A stretch of DNA of 64,000 nt, taken from NCBI RefSeq assembly GCF_009797935.1, contig NZ_VOLC01000001.1, forward strand, positions 248,001 through 312,000, read 5' to 3'. Source of the DNA: Lunatibacter salilacus (GTDB taxonomy: Bacteria; Bacteroidota; Bacteroidia; Cytophagales; Cyclobacteriaceae). Positions within the stretch are counted from its first letter, which is position 1, and every line of letters begins with the position of its first letter. The notes under the pieces were generated by a model. The model was not told the DNA's origin. It worked only from the letters and a program-made list of their open reading frames with translations, and searched no databases. This document shows positions 1-8,456 of the stretch, piece after piece. The translations under genes were made by a program, and so were the position numbers.

Positions 1-303
1 CCCGTTTGGGCCTTCTTCCTGAAAGTGAATCTTGAAGTCGTCTTCACGTCTAGTCAATGAATAGAATTCAATTTCGTTGGTGTTTAGGTTGACGACACCG
101 AGGTAACTGCTTCCGTTTATCTCACATTTTTTGATGTACCTGCTGTATACATTTGACCTGTATCCCATTGGAAATGTAAGTGTGTCGGTGGGAACCAACG
201 TCATGCTCTCAGTGTATGCTCTCGGATCCGGATCCAGTCCTTTTTCCGTATCGCAAGACAGGAAAGCCAATAAGCAAAAAAGGAAAACCAAAATATCTCT
301 CAT
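1..303 (-). CDS. DUF4221-like lipoprotein, N-terminal part (cut by window edge)
   Basis: Only the first 101 codons are in the window; the frame is open through the left edge. The translation starts MRDILVFLFC and has a lipobox ending in LSC at about residue 19, so it should be an outer-membrane or periplasmic lipoprotein. It is nearly identical to the N-terminus of the complete gene at 1360-2520, sharing PMGYRSNVYSRY, the KKCEINGSSYLGVVN segment and the REDDFKIHFQEEGPNG segment. The two are recent direct-repeat paralogues. By that homology it is a TolB/DUF4221-like six-bladed propeller of unknown function. The identical upstream flank suggests the same promoter serves both copies. Confidence 0.75.
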   Translation of the reverse strand, partial: MRDILVFLFCLLAFLSCDTEKGLDPDPRAYTESMTLVPTDTLTFPMGYRSNVYSRYIKKCEINGSSYLGVVNLNTNEIEFYSLTRREDDFKIHFQEEGPNG

Positions 304-445
304 CTATACAGGAGTTAATGCCAAAACAGAACAATATGCGCCATTGGTGATAATAAGCAGTTGTTGCTAAACAAGAACTGGTTTTATACTTGTACTAAAA
401 CTAAAAAATTAAAATTGAATTAAAAAGTTAATTGTAGGTTATTTT
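1..445. repeat. Direct repeat copy 1 (DUF4221-like gene start plus upstream flank)
   Basis: This stretch matches about 2218-2665 with an offset of about 2217 bases. It covers the 5' end of the lipoprotein gene and about 140 bases of upstream DNA, including the A/T-rich string aaaaattaaaattgaatt. Similarity fades beyond about 445. The repeat shows a tandem duplication that included the promoter, with other genes now lying between the copies. Confidence 0.8.
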
Positions 446-614
446 GATTTTGGAATATATCTTAAAGTAGTGGATTGACCTAACGGCATCTTGAAGCAGA
501 TTCTCCCAATCATGTGGTAAACATCGAAGTACCTTCTGTAATTGCGCAAAACTATTTGCCCAAAAAATTCAAAACGAAAGGTGAATTAAGTGAAATTTGC
601 GTATTTTAGGATTA

Positions 615-1145
615 ATGAAAAAAACTGGAGAAATTGGACTTGAGTTTTTAATTGATAAACTAACTCGTTCAATTGAGAATATCATTACTGGCGACAGTTT
701 TCCAACAGAAATTAGTTTAATCAGTTCACAAGACCTTGAAATTGTAACCAAAAAAAAAGGATGGCTTTTTAATTGGAAAACGGAGTTCGGAAATAAGGAA
801 AGAGATGTTTTTAAACTTACCATCGTTAATAATCCTCTTGTTATTCAGGGATTAATTAGCCTTGAAGTCAAAGAAGATCATGTCTACATGCACCTTGTGG
901 AAAATGCCCCGTTCAACAAAGGGGAAAATAAAGTATATTCAGGAGTAGCAGGAAACTTGGTGGCGTTCGCATGCAAGCTTTCCTTTCAAAGGGGACATGA
1001 AGGCAACGTAGCATTTATATCGAAAACCCAACTTATAGCCCACTACGTAAAAACATTAGGAGCAATTCACTTTGGAGGCCGATTGATGATCATTGAAACA
1101 AATGCTGCCGTTAAACTTATAAATAGATACTTTCATAATGGATAA
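615..1145 (+). CDS. GNAT-like N-acetyltransferase
   Basis: A 176-residue soluble protein with no signal peptide or membrane segment. The C-terminal half (VAGNLVAFACKLSFQRGHEG, then a segment ending KTLGAIHFGG, then NAAVKLINRYF) resembles the acetyl-CoA binding core of GNAT acetyltransferases: a helix after a G/A loop, a beta-strand with GH, and a terminal YF segment. The substrate cannot be read from the sequence. I chose ATG at 615 (MKKTGEIG) over an in-frame TTG at 597 because a stop lies just upstream at 591. Its last codons overlap the ATG of the next small gene at 1138, so the two are translationally coupled. It lies between the two lipoprotein paralogues and is on the opposite strand to them. 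Confidence 0.6.
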   Translation: MKKTGEIGLEFLIDKLTRSIENIITGDSFPTEISLISSQDLEIVTKKKGWLFNWKTEFGNKERDVFKLTIVNNPLVIQGLISLEVKEDHVYMHLVENAPFNKGENKVYSGVAGNLVAFACKLSFQRGHEGNVAFISKTQLIAHYVKTLGAIHFGGRLMIIETNAAVKLINRYFHNG

Positions 1146-1299
1146 GGAAAACAACAAAAATCAATTAAAGGTAGACTTTATTGGCGGTGAGGAACTTACC
1201 GAAGTCGAAAAAGTCTTACTGCGTGATTATTTTGCCAAGAAAAGGAAGACTAAGAATATTTCAGTAAGAAAACACCAGAAAAGGGAAAAATTAAAGTAA
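1138..1299 (+). CDS. Small basic protein, 53 aa, coupled to the acetyltransferase
   Basis: The ATG at 1138 overlaps the end of the acetyltransferase gene by 8 bases, and the frame runs 53 codons to TAA at 1297-1299. The product begins MDKENNKNQLK, has a middle GGEELTEVEKVLLRDYF and a strongly basic tail (KKRKTKNISVRKHQKREKLK). It is unrecognised. The overlap argues for co-translation with the acetyltransferase. An accessory or antitoxin-like partner is possible but not shown, as no known antitoxin fold can be identified. Confidence 0.5.
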   Translation: MDKENNKNQLKVDFIGGEELTEVEKVLLRDYFAKKRKTKNISVRKHQKREKLK

Positions 1300-1359
1300 A
1301 TACAACGATCACCAATCCACCTAGTTTAGTGCTAAATAAATTATGTCTTCTCAATCTTC

Positions 1360-2520
1360 TTATTTTATCTTCTCCGGCTTAAACCCCACAAATACCATCT
1401 GATCTTCTGAGGGGTTGTTGTCGGGATGGTTGAGGGAAAGGTACAGTTTGCCGTCATGCGTAAAAAACATACGGGTATAAATGGTATTTACAGGCAAATC
1501 CACTTCCCCGACTTTTTCGAAATCACTGTTTAATATGATTACGGAAGGGATCTTATTATCCCAAGTCCGGTTTTTCCCACCCGGTCCTGCGTAATCCACT
1601 TTACGGTAAGCCAGGCGGTAGATCAATTGATTTTCCTCATCGTAGGCCAGTTCCCGGTAGGAGTTGGAGGTGACGTAGAATTCCTCATGCCCATCCATCT
1701 GCGGATTGTCCCAAGGTAAGGCATCTCCAAAGTACTTGCTTCCGGCTGCTTTTTCCCCCATTTCCCCTGTTTCCAAATCATAAATTAACACATTGTTGTA
1801 AAAGGGAATTCCAAAGACTATGTACCGATTATCCTTCATTACATGAGAACTGTGGCTAAAATAAGCCCCGTGGACATACTTGTACAAATGGGCTGGAAGT
1901 TCAAACATATGCATTGCGGATTCCTCATCCATATCCGATATTTTCAAAAACATGGTTCCTGACCATTTCCCAGGCTCATTATAATCCGAATTCCCTCTAA
2001 CAAATATGTAGAGATCCCCTTTTATCTTGTCAACCATCAAAGGCTGTTGGGTATAGTAAAGCTGTATAGCAGGAAAACCGGTTCGTTCTGCATGATGTGT
2101 ATTTAATGTTTTTTGAAGATTTCCCTCCAAATCGGTAACATAAAGCCGAATCCGATAGGAACTTCCGATTAGCACCGTTGAATCAGATATAAGTTCAAAG
2201 GCCCTTATCGAACCTACGCCATTCGGACCTTCTTCCTGAAAGTGGATTTTGAAGTCGTCTTCACGTCTAGTCAAGGAATAGAATTCAATTTCATTGGTGT
2301 TTTGATTGACCACACCGAGGTAACTGCTTCCGTTTATTTCACATTTCTTGACGTACCTGCTGTATACATTTGACCTGTAACCCATTGGGAATGTAAGCGT
2401 GTCGGTGGGAACCAACGTCATGCTTTCGGTATACGTTCTAGGTTCCGGATCCAATCCTTTCTCTGTATCGCAGGAAAGGAAAGCCGATAAACAAAAAAGG
2501 GAAACCAAAATATCTCTCAT
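1360..2520 (-). CDS. DUF4221-like propeller lipoprotein
   Basis: A 386-residue protein beginning MRDILVSLFCLSAFLSCD, with a lipobox and Cys near residue 17, so it is lipidated and exported. The body is made of repeated beta-rich blades such as SSYLGVVNQNTNEIEFYSL, DSTVLIGSSYRIRLYVTD and RYIVFGIPFYNNVLIYDLETGE, as in TolB-like six-bladed propellers. Length and N-terminal layout fit the DUF4221 lipoproteins common in Cyclobacteriaceae. No catalytic residues are evident; a sensory or binding role is a guess. A partial near-identical paralogue lies at the left window edge. The two genes are in the same orientation with a divergent acetyltransferase pair between them. Confidence 0.65.
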   Translation of the reverse strand: MRDILVSLFCLSAFLSCDTEKGLDPEPRTYTESMTLVPTDTLTFPMGYRSNVYSRYVKKCEINGSSYLGVVNQNTNEIEFYSLTRREDDFKIHFQEEGPNGVGSIRAFELISDSTVLIGSSYRIRLYVTDLEGNLQKTLNTHHAERTGFPAIQLYYTQQPLMVDKIKGDLYIFVRGNSDYNEPGKWSGTMFLKISDMDEESAMHMFELPAHLYKYVHGAYFSHSSHVMKDNRYIVFGIPFYNNVLIYDLETGEMGEKAAGSKYFGDALPWDNPQMDGHEEFYVTSNSYRELAYDEENQLIYRLAYRKVDYAGPGGKNRTWDNKIPSVIILNSDFEKVGEVDLPVNTIYTRMFFTHDGKLYLSLNHPDNNPSEDQMVFVGFKPEKIK

Positions 2521-2665
2521 CTATAGGGGAGTAAATGCCAAAACTGAACAATATGCGCTATTGATGTTATTAACCAGTAGTTGCTAAACAGGAACTGATT
2601 TTACGATTACGCTAAAACTAAAAAATTAAAATTGAATTAAAAAGTTAATTTTAGACTATTTTTAA
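2218..2665. repeat. Direct repeat copy 2 (DUF4221-like gene start plus upstream flank)
   Basis: This is the counterpart of 1-445. It includes the first part of the complete lipoprotein gene and its A/T-rich upstream flank. The match to copy 1 is high within the coding part and for about 140 bases upstream, then ends. Confidence 0.8.
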
Positions 2666-2718
2666 TCTTGGTAAGATTATGTAAATAAGGAGGTAATAGT
2701 TGAGTAACATTGACGAAA

Positions 2719-2985
2719 CCCAGGGGCGTAGCCCTGTGATCTTAGTAGAAACAAATAGGTCTGGTTAACAATGAGCGGCGTAGCCGTGAAATCTTAACTG
2801 CACTGCCAGTCGGATAAAAGCAAATAACCATTGCCCGGCCTTTCAAAAACGCCACAATATTCCTCTCCAACCAGTTGAACCGCTCGATTCAACATACAAG
2901 TACATAAAGATATCAGGGCTAATGCCCCTAGATCTCTAATTACATGCTCGTTTCTACTAAGATATCAGGGCTGCGCCCCTATTGC
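2719..2985. repeat. REP-like palindrome cluster A
   Basis: Four short imperfect palindromes with core ggggcgtagccct or its complement: at 2723 and about 2775 in one orientation, and at 2915 and 2967 in the other. The forward copies are followed by tgtgatcttagtag or tgaaatctt, and the reverse copies are preceded by gatatc. The ++/-- arrangement, beside a REP-associated transposase gene, is what REP/REPIN arrays look like. About 230 bases of this cluster are repeated at 3096-3305. There is no gene from 2521 to 3323 apart from these arrays. Confidence 0.75.
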
Positions 2986-3095
2986 TTCGATTATATAATC
3001 GTTTTTTACTAATGTATTGTATTGATACTCTATTCTTTTGAAGTTGACTTCAATGGATTAGTCCGGTTCGTTCAGATAGTCTTCTCCAAAAGAAA

Positions 3096-3305
3096 TCCAG
3101 GGGCGTAGCCCTGTAATCTTAGTAGTAAAAGTAGGTGTCCGTAAAATTGAGGGGCGTAGCCCTGAAATCTTTACTGCCCTGCCCATAAAAAACAACATAC
3201 CATCTCCCGGCCTACCAAAAACGCACAAATGTTCCTCTCCAACCGATTGAACCGCTCGATTCAACATACCAGTCCATAAAGATATAAGGGCTAACGCCCC
3301 TAACT
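3096..3305. repeat. REP-like palindrome cluster B
   Basis: Forward cores lie at 3100 and 3151 and a reverse core at 3287. The cluster also repeats the inter-palindrome DNA of cluster A, including ttcctctccaacc followed by gaaccgctcgattcaacata, so the whole unit was duplicated, not just the palindromes. Confidence 0.75.
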
Positions 3306-3493
3306 CCTCAAATGAATTCCTGCTTAATCATACCACTCAAATAAATATTTAGGGTCATACTCGACGTCAAATTTCTCAAGCAGCAGCAGATATTCATCTC
3401 TGAACGATTGCTTCTTATTGGTCTAGCCCCCTATTAATCGGACAATTTTAATTTTGGTATTGTATAATGGGTCCAACGGCATGTATCTTTGCA

Positions 3494-4564
3494 TCAGCAG
3501 GAAACGACCGAAGGTGACCTTTGAACCGATGGCGTTAATATTGGAGTGTTGGGCCCGGCGTCCCGTTTGGGCCCATTCACTTCTTGGTTTTCCAAATTTT
3601 CACCCCCATCTAGGGGGTTCAAATTTGAGCAGGAAACTTCCCTCAGATTCCCATTACCCGATATGGTATGGTAAGGGATGTTGAGTGTAAATCTAACTTT
3701 ATTTTTTCCTTTTTCAACTCTTGTGATCTTTCCCCCATTCCACAGCTCCCAGAATTTCATGGGCCAAAGGTAAGCTATGGACGCATGTAGACGCTTGTTG
3801 TTGTATGCGTCATAGAAGGTTTCCAGCCTTTTTTCCAGCTCTTCAAAGGACCAGAAAACCTGCTTTCCCACCGCATGGTTCAGTATGCTGTGGAAGCTCT
3901 CCACGTGTCCGTTTTCCTGGGGTGTATACGGATGTGTAAACACCTGGTTGATGTGGTTTTCAAGGAAAAACGCCTGGATCAACTTGGCCAAAAACTGTGG
4001 CCCGTTGTCGTTTCTCACCTCCACGTGTATCCCCCTGGCGAGCAGGTCGGCAGGCTGAAGGTGCGTTATCACGACATGCTCCCATGCCGACTTTACCTGG
4101 CCTTTCTTCATGTGGAACCCCATTCCCCAGTAGAGCACGGCCCTGGTAAATGTGTCCAGTATGGTGAGAATGTAGGCATATCTTCTGTCCCTGACTATCC
4201 AGACCTGCTTTATGTCCATCTCAAGGACCTCCAGCGGCGCTGAGGGGTTTACAGTTCTGAACTTGGCGAATTCCCTTTCGGAACCCTTGTGCCTGGCTTT
4301 TAGGAGCTGTGCGGCCTGCATGAGTCTGTAAACCTTCTTGTGGTTGATAAGGAAGCCAAGTATCATAAGCTGAACGGTCATCTTCCGGTAGCCGTAGTCG
4401 GTATCGGGATCTTTTTGGATCACTGTTATATGCTCGATTACTTCCCTGTTGCCACAGTCCACCATTCCCCCGGCGGTCCATCTGGCGGTGGTGGGGGTCT
4501 TCTTCCGGCCCCTCCTGCCTGCCTTGGGCTTGTAATAATACTGATGCCTGCTGATCCCCAACAA
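3494..4564 (-). CDS. IS3-family transposase OrfB (DDE integrase)
   Basis: It has a DDE/rve catalytic core: first Asp in LEMDIKQVW, second in VRNDNGPQF, and Glu in QENGHVESFH, plus the DYGYRKM segment typical of IS3 OrfB. Its frame continues upstream without a stop to the A-rich slippery string at 4642-4648. The true product is therefore probably an OrfAB fusion made by -1 frameshifting, and the TTG at 4564 is only the first formal start codon. The C-terminal tail past WPMKFWELW is longer than usual and runs almost to the inverted repeat. Confidence 0.9.
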   Translation of the reverse strand: MLGISRHQYYYKPKAGRRGRKKTPTTARWTAGGMVDCGNREVIEHITVIQKDPDTDYGYRKMTVQLMILGFLINHKKVYRLMQAAQLLKARHKGSEREFAKFRTVNPSAPLEVLEMDIKQVWIVRDRRYAYILTILDTFTRAVLYWGMGFHMKKGQVKSAWEHVVITHLQPADLLARGIHVEVRNDNGPQFLAKLIQAFFLENHINQVFTHPYTPQENGHVESFHSILNHAVGKQVFWSFEELEKRLETFYDAYNNKRLHASIAYLWPMKFWELWNGGKITRVEKGKNKVRFTLNIPYHTISGNGNLREVSCSNLNPLDGGENLENQEVNGPKRDAGPNTPILTPSVQRSPSVVSC

Positions 4565-4611
4565 CTCAAGTGACCTGTCCCTTGTAAGTCCCTGACCAAT
4601 ATAAACCGCGG

Positions 4612-4923
4612 CTAGTTCTTTCCGTTCGGCCAGGGATACTTCTTTTTTATCAGTTCGTCCTTGAGGTGTGATTCTATCTCCTTTTCGGCAAGAAGTTTCT
4701 TGAGCAGGTCATTTTCCTTCTCAAGCCGTCTGATCTCCTTCAAATGAGCCGGAGTCATTCCGTGTTGGAAACCGGAATCGCCCATACTTTCGAATTTCTT
4801 TCTCCAGCTGTAATAGGTTGCCGGATAAATCCCATGCTTGTCCAGGGTGGGCTGAACTCCGTTTTTCTTAGCCTCCTCCAGGATCTTAATTTTCTCTTCT
4901 TTGACAAATCTTCTCTTTTTCAT
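4612..4923 (-). CDS. IS3-family transposase OrfA (HTH, leucine zipper)
   Basis: A 103-residue protein. The N-terminal helix-turn-helix (EEKIKILEEAKKNGVQPT, then YPATYYSWRKKFE) binds the element ends, followed by a leucine-zipper-like coiled coil (LKEIRRLEKENDLLKKLLAE). Near its end the heptamer A AAA AAG (complement at 4642-4648) in the orfA frame is the classical -1 slippery site. Shifting there enters the orfB frame as KEVSLAERKELAAVY. Production of OrfA alone or OrfAB is expected, as in other IS3 elements. Confidence 0.9.
   Translation of the reverse strand: MKKRRFVKEEKIKILEEAKKNGVQPTLDKHGIYPATYYSWRKKFESMGDSGFQHGMTPAHLKEIRRLEKENDLLKKLLAEKEIESHLKDELIKKKYPWPNGKN
4642..4648 (-). promoter_or_regulatory. 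Programmed -1 frameshift site (A AAA AAG)
   Basis: On the minus strand the orfA codons ATA AAA AAG contain the X XXY YYZ heptamer A AAA AAG. A -1 slip reads on as GAA GTA TCC CTG into orfB with no stop before the integrase core. This is the standard IS3-family arrangement. Confidence 0.75.
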
Positions 4924-5552
4924 CGACGTAAATTTACAGATTCTAACTATAATTACGTCCGACTATTTAGGGGGCCTATACATTATGGTGTTCAGGTTGG
5001 TTCAAAATATATTTCACCACCTTGTCAATATGCGACTTCGAATAGGTAAATGCGCCGAACCCATCCTGCCAAACAAATTTCCCTTGGTAATATTTTTTGT
5101 CGTTTAGCCATTTTGAAGAGCCCGATTTGACCTGTTCCATTAATTTGGACGGAGAAATGGTCGGGTGTATGCTTGCGAAAAGGTGTGTATGGTCAGGATT
5201 ACAGTAGATAGCGTAACATTTAGATTTATGGTTAGCAACGATGCCACACATCACCTTTTCCAATTCGTCACGGAATGACTCCCGGATGAAATTTCCACGT
5301 CCTTGGACAGAGAAAACGAATTGAACATATAATTGCGTATAAGTGTTTGCCATGGGAATTGAGTTTGGGATTAGGACTTTGTTTTAATTTTTTTTATGTT
5401 AATCCTACAGTGCCGCAAATAAGATTTCAATGCTTTGCCCATAATTTGGCAATAGATTCTCGTTGGATTTATATGTTCTATTAGAGTTTCTGGGCTACGG
5501 TCCTTTTACAATATTATTGATTAAAACGAAAATATAAAATCTTACTACCAAA

Positions 5553-5857
5553 TCCCAGGGGCGTAGCCCTATAATCTTAGTAGCATCAAGACCGTTCTTG
5601 ATTGATCGTGAGGGGCGTAGCCCTGAAATCTCCCTGTCCTAACATTCGACTAAAAACGGTATAAATCATCCGCTGTTCTACGGATAAAATCAACAATTCA
5701 TTTCCAATCCAGGGCAGATTCGATCAAAACTTTGCTGTTCCTTTGTCCTTGTTTTTTTGATCTTTGAATGCTGTTATATAGATGTCAGGGCTAACGCCCC
5801 TAGAGCTATAATTTCACGCTCGTTGCTACTATGATGTCAGGGCTACGCCCCTAAGTT
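5553..5857. repeat. REP-like palindrome cluster C
   Basis: Forward cores lie at 5558 and 5612 and reverse cores at 5787 and 5839: the same ++/-- layout as clusters A and B, on the other side of the RAYT gene. The downstream tail near 5949 also repeats cctgccagtcggataaaag, seen near 2803. No gene is visible from 5354 to 6003. Confidence 0.75.
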
Positions 5858-6003
5858 GACAGTGGACGCTACGTTCTATCTGGAATTTCTGGACTACCTT
5901 TTCGTTGATTAAAGGGTGAATATAATCATTCCACGAACTTCTAGGGCCTGCCAGTCGGATAAAAGTACATAACCATTACAGCAAAACTCCAATTAATTTC
6001 CCA

Positions 6004-6030
6004 CAAAAAAACCCGGAACACTGTCCCGGG
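6004..6030 (-). terminator. Rho-independent terminator after the Gfo/Idh gene
   Basis: On the minus strand, CCCGG, an inner gacagtgtt, and CCGGG form a GC-rich hairpin followed by seven T. It lies about 50 bases downstream of the Gfo/Idh/MocA stop codon and closes the long minus-strand carbohydrate operon. Confidence 0.85.
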
Positions 6031-6080
6031 CCTATATCTATTAAAACAAACCGATCCTATCGGCCATTCTACTTAAATTT

Positions 6081-7244
6081 TTACTTTTCCACCCAGTCCA
6101 CGCCGGTATCTTTCCAGCTTCTGGATGAAGCCGAATCCAAGACCGCCTGACACACCTTTTGGGTTTCGTAGGCGTCGCGGAAGGTAGGGTGGCATGGTGC
6201 ATCTCCTTCTAAACTCTTGAAGAAATCCGCCACCTGATGGATAAAGGAATGCTCATAACCCACACTGGTACCTGGTATCCACCAACGACCCATGTAAGGC
6301 TGGTCTCCGTCTGTGACATGGATAGACCTCCAACCCCTTACAATAGACTCATCGCTGTGGTCAAAGTATTCCAACCGGTTCATATCGTGCAAATCCCAGC
6401 GCAGGGAAGCGTGTTCCCCGTTAATTTCAAAGGTATATAAAGCCTTATGACCTCGGGCGTACCGGGTAGCTTCAAAGAGTCCCAAAGATCCGTTGTCGAA
6501 ATGGCAATGGAAGAGACAGGCATCGTCTATACCAACCTTTTTCTTTTCTCCACTTCCCTGATGAACCCGCTCCTTGATAAAGGTTTCGGTCATAGCGGAA
6601 ACATCCTTAATGCCTCCGTTAAGCCACATGGCTGTGTCGATACAATGAGCCAACAAATCTCCGGTAACTCCGGAACCGGCGGCATCTACATCAAGTCTCC
6701 ACAAAGCATCACCTCCTTGAGGCAAGTCCGGACTGATGGTCCAGTCCTGCAAGAAATTGGCTCTGTAATGGAATATTTTACCGAGTTTTCCTGAATCTAT
6801 CACTTGCTTTGCTAGCGTTACAGCCGGAATCCTTCGGTAGTTATACCATACTGTATTTTTAACACCTGCTTTCTCAATGGCCTCCACCATTTCCTTGGCT
6901 TCATCCAGCGTTCGGGCGAGTGGCTTTTCGCATAGAATCATTTTACCCGCAGCGGCGGCGGCAATGGCAATTTCCGCATGGGTATCATTGGGCGTACAGA
7001 TGTCTATGGCATCCACATCGTCACGTTCTATTACTTTCTTCCAGTCTGTCTCATAGGATGCATAGCCCCACTGTTCGGCAAAGGCTTTGATCTTATCTTC
7101 CCTACGGGAGCAAGCGACTTGCAGGACAGGTCTATATTCATATTCCGGGAAAAAATCCCCCAAACGCTTATACCCGTTGGTGTGTATCCTTCCCATCAGG
7201 CCGGTGCCTATCATGGCTATTCGTATTGGCTTTTTTTCGCTCAT
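6081..7244 (-). CDS. Gfo/Idh/MocA-family NAD(P)-dependent oxidoreductase
   Basis: A 387-residue cytoplasmic enzyme with no signal peptide. The N-terminal Rossmann fold has GTGLMG at 13-18, and the family hallmark CEKPLA lies at 105-110 with the catalytic-site Lys. The C-terminal alpha/beta domain follows. The family oxidises or reduces sugar and inositol hydroxyl/keto groups. Next to a DUF1080 protein and a TIM-barrel isomerase it most likely reduces or interconverts 3-keto sugars, as in the Bacteroides BT2156-BT2160 type of glycoside pathway. It is the last gene of the minus-strand locus, with the isomerase about 60 bases upstream and a terminator downstream. The exact substrate is unknown. 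Confidence 0.85.
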   Translation of the reverse strand: MSEKKPIRIAMIGTGLMGRIHTNGYKRLGDFFPEYEYRPVLQVACSRREDKIKAFAEQWGYASYETDWKKVIERDDVDAIDICTPNDTHAEIAIAAAAAGKMILCEKPLARTLDEAKEMVEAIEKAGVKNTVWYNYRRIPAVTLAKQVIDSGKLGKIFHYRANFLQDWTISPDLPQGGDALWRLDVDAAGSGVTGDLLAHCIDTAMWLNGGIKDVSAMTETFIKERVHQGSGEKKKVGIDDACLFHCHFDNGSLGLFEATRYARGHKALYTFEINGEHASLRWDLHDMNRLEYFDHSDESIVRGWRSIHVTDGDQPYMGRWWIPGTSVGYEHSFIHQVADFFKSLEGDAPCHPTFRDAYETQKVCQAVLDSASSRSWKDTGVDWVEK

Positions 7245-7303
7245 GGTATATTTTAAGGTTTTAATTGATGATAAAATGAATGAATTGGACAGCTACCGCT
7301 TTC

Positions 7304-8335
7304 CTACTCGCTCCATCCGTGTGCATCCCGCACACTGATCAAGGCTGCCAGAATATTGTTCCACGTCTCCTGCTTGCCCATCACGGCATTGGGGAACATA
7401 CAGCCGTCCCAGCAGATATGCTTGAAAGCTTTGGTCAATTCACCGCTACCGTCACGCAACCAATAGCCAGCGTCTTCGGCTATATGAAGCTTGCCGTTAG
7501 GATCATTGGCCAAGCAATGGCGTCCGGTCTTGTCATGGGATCCAGATCCAAATACGGTGGCATCATTTTGAGCCACATGGAAGTCAATCGTCCAAGGACG
7601 AAGGGCATCCGTCATTGTTTTCAGCGCAGACTTGAAGACTTCCCTGTCTTCCCAGTCATACCCTTCAGGCAGAATACGATGTTCGGGGAAGTTATATCCC
7701 ATTGTGTACAAAAGCGTATGGGCCATATCCGCTTGGAATCCAAGTTGTGGACTGTCTACTGACTCCAGCGTGTCCAGCATGGTCTTCCAGCTATGCATAC
7801 CGCCCCAGCAAATTTCACCTTCTGCCGCCAATCGCTCGCCGTTGTCCGCAGCGATCTTACAGGCTTCTTTTAGGGTTTCAACAATTATTTTCTGGCTTCC
7901 TGCCGGATCCTTTGACCACGCCTCAGGACTACTGGCGGTGTCTATACGTACTATGCCATAAGGTCTTACACCCAACTCTCTAAGCTTTTTGGCAAACTTG
8001 CAGGATTTTTCTAGGAGATCTAGGTAAGTAGCTCGGTCTTCTTTTGAACCCAAGATAGGGCCAGCCCAAATCGGAGCTACGACACTTCCTATGGAGAGGC
8101 CAAGTCCGGATACTTTGTCGGCAAGCTTTTTGGCTTCCTCATCGCCGCCATCCAAGTTGATATGCGGATCAAAAAGACCTACGTCCACCCCGTCAAACTT
8201 AACTCCGTTTACTTCGGCTTTTGAGGTAAACTGAAGCATTTCGTCAAAAGAAATTACCGGCTCGGAATCGGGACCTTTTCCAACTATTCCAGGCCAGGTA
8301 GCATTGTGTAATTTTGGAAAATTATTTTGGGACAT
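7304..8335 (-). CDS. Sugar phosphate isomerase/epimerase-like TIM-barrel protein
   Basis: The start at 8335 gives [19 protein letters not shown], typical for this group; an ATG at 8392 would add a 19-residue hydrophobic-looking leader read from an intergenic hairpin. The protein has about 343 residues of a xylose-isomerase-like TIM barrel. Candidate metal ligands lie in [25 protein letters not shown] and KLHIAEDAG. The family isomerises or epimerises sugars and keto-sugars. Its place between a Gfo/Idh dehydrogenase and a cupin isomerase points to processing of a 3-keto sugar or its product in the cytoplasm. There is no terminator between it and the downstream oxidoreductase gene. Confidence 0.8.
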   Translation of the reverse strand: MSQNNFPKLHNATWPGIVGKGPDSEPVISFDEMLQFTSKAEVNGVKFDGVDVGLFDPHINLDGGDEEAKKLADKVSGLGLSIGSVVAPIWAGPILGSKEDRATYLDLLEKSCKFAKKLRELGVRPYGIVRIDTASSPEAWSKDPAGSQKIIVETLKEACKIAADNGERLAAEGEICWGGMHSWKTMLDTLESVDSPQLGFQADMAHTLLYTMGYNFPEHRILPEGYDWEDREVFKSALKTMTDALRPWTIDFHVAQNDATVFGSGSHDKTGRHCLANDPNGKLHIAEDAGYWLRDGSGELTKAFKHICWDGCMFPNAVMGKQETWNNILAALISVRDAHGWSE

Positions 8336-8386
8336 AACTTTGTTAGGTTTTATGTTTATAAATAGATTGATTGCGACGATAGCTAG

Positions 8387-8436
8387 TAGCACTAAAATAA
8401 ATCATTTAATTCAGAACCAATGAATACTTTAGTGCT
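8387..8436. other. Intergenic stem-loop between cupin and TIM-barrel genes
   Basis: The arms agcactaaa (8388-8396) and tttagtgct (8428-8436) pair around a 31-base A/T-rich loop. On the plus strand a run of seven T follows, but both neighbours are on the minus strand, so it is not an obvious terminator. It may stabilise or process the operon mRNA. Confidence 0.4.
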
Positions 8437-8456
8437 TTTTTTAGCTACATTGTCGA

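Larger units (their letters stand above)
3419..4982 (-). mobile_element. IS3-family insertion sequence, complete, 1564 bp
   Basis: The ends are TG...CA. The imperfect terminal inverted repeats are tggtctagccccctattaat on the left and, read from the right end inward, tgtataggccccctaaatag; both continue into tCGGAC. A 4-bp target duplication TTAT lies at 3415-3418 and 4983-4986. It carries orfA and orfB on the minus strand with a programmed frameshift signal, so it looks functional. It inserted into the RAYT gene. The sharp ends and perfect duplication suggest a recent insertion. Confidence 0.93.
3324..5353 (-). pseudogene. REP-associated tyrosine transposase (RAYT), interrupted by an IS3 element
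   Basis: A Y1/HUH transposase of the IS200-like TnpA_REP group, which acts on REP palindromes. The 5' part (5353 down to 4983) encodes MANTYTQLYVQFVFS, the HUH pair in DHTHLFAS (His55, His57) and the probable nucleophile Tyr115 in VVKYILNQPEHH. The frame then enters an insertion sequence and stops at once. Removing the element and one copy of the TTAT target duplication restores one frame: it continues HHKKQSFRDEYLLLLEKF and ends at the stop at 3324-3326, giving 153 residues, the normal RAYT length. REP-like arrays flank it at 2719-3305 and 5553-5857. The truncated 125-residue product keeps the catalytic residues but lacks the C-terminal 30, so it is probably inactive. Confidence 0.9.

Noticed and set aside
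4564-4612. IS3 transposase as a frameshifted pseudogene
   Set aside because: The shift occurs at a classical A AAA AAG slippery heptamer, so it is the normal programmed frameshift of the family.
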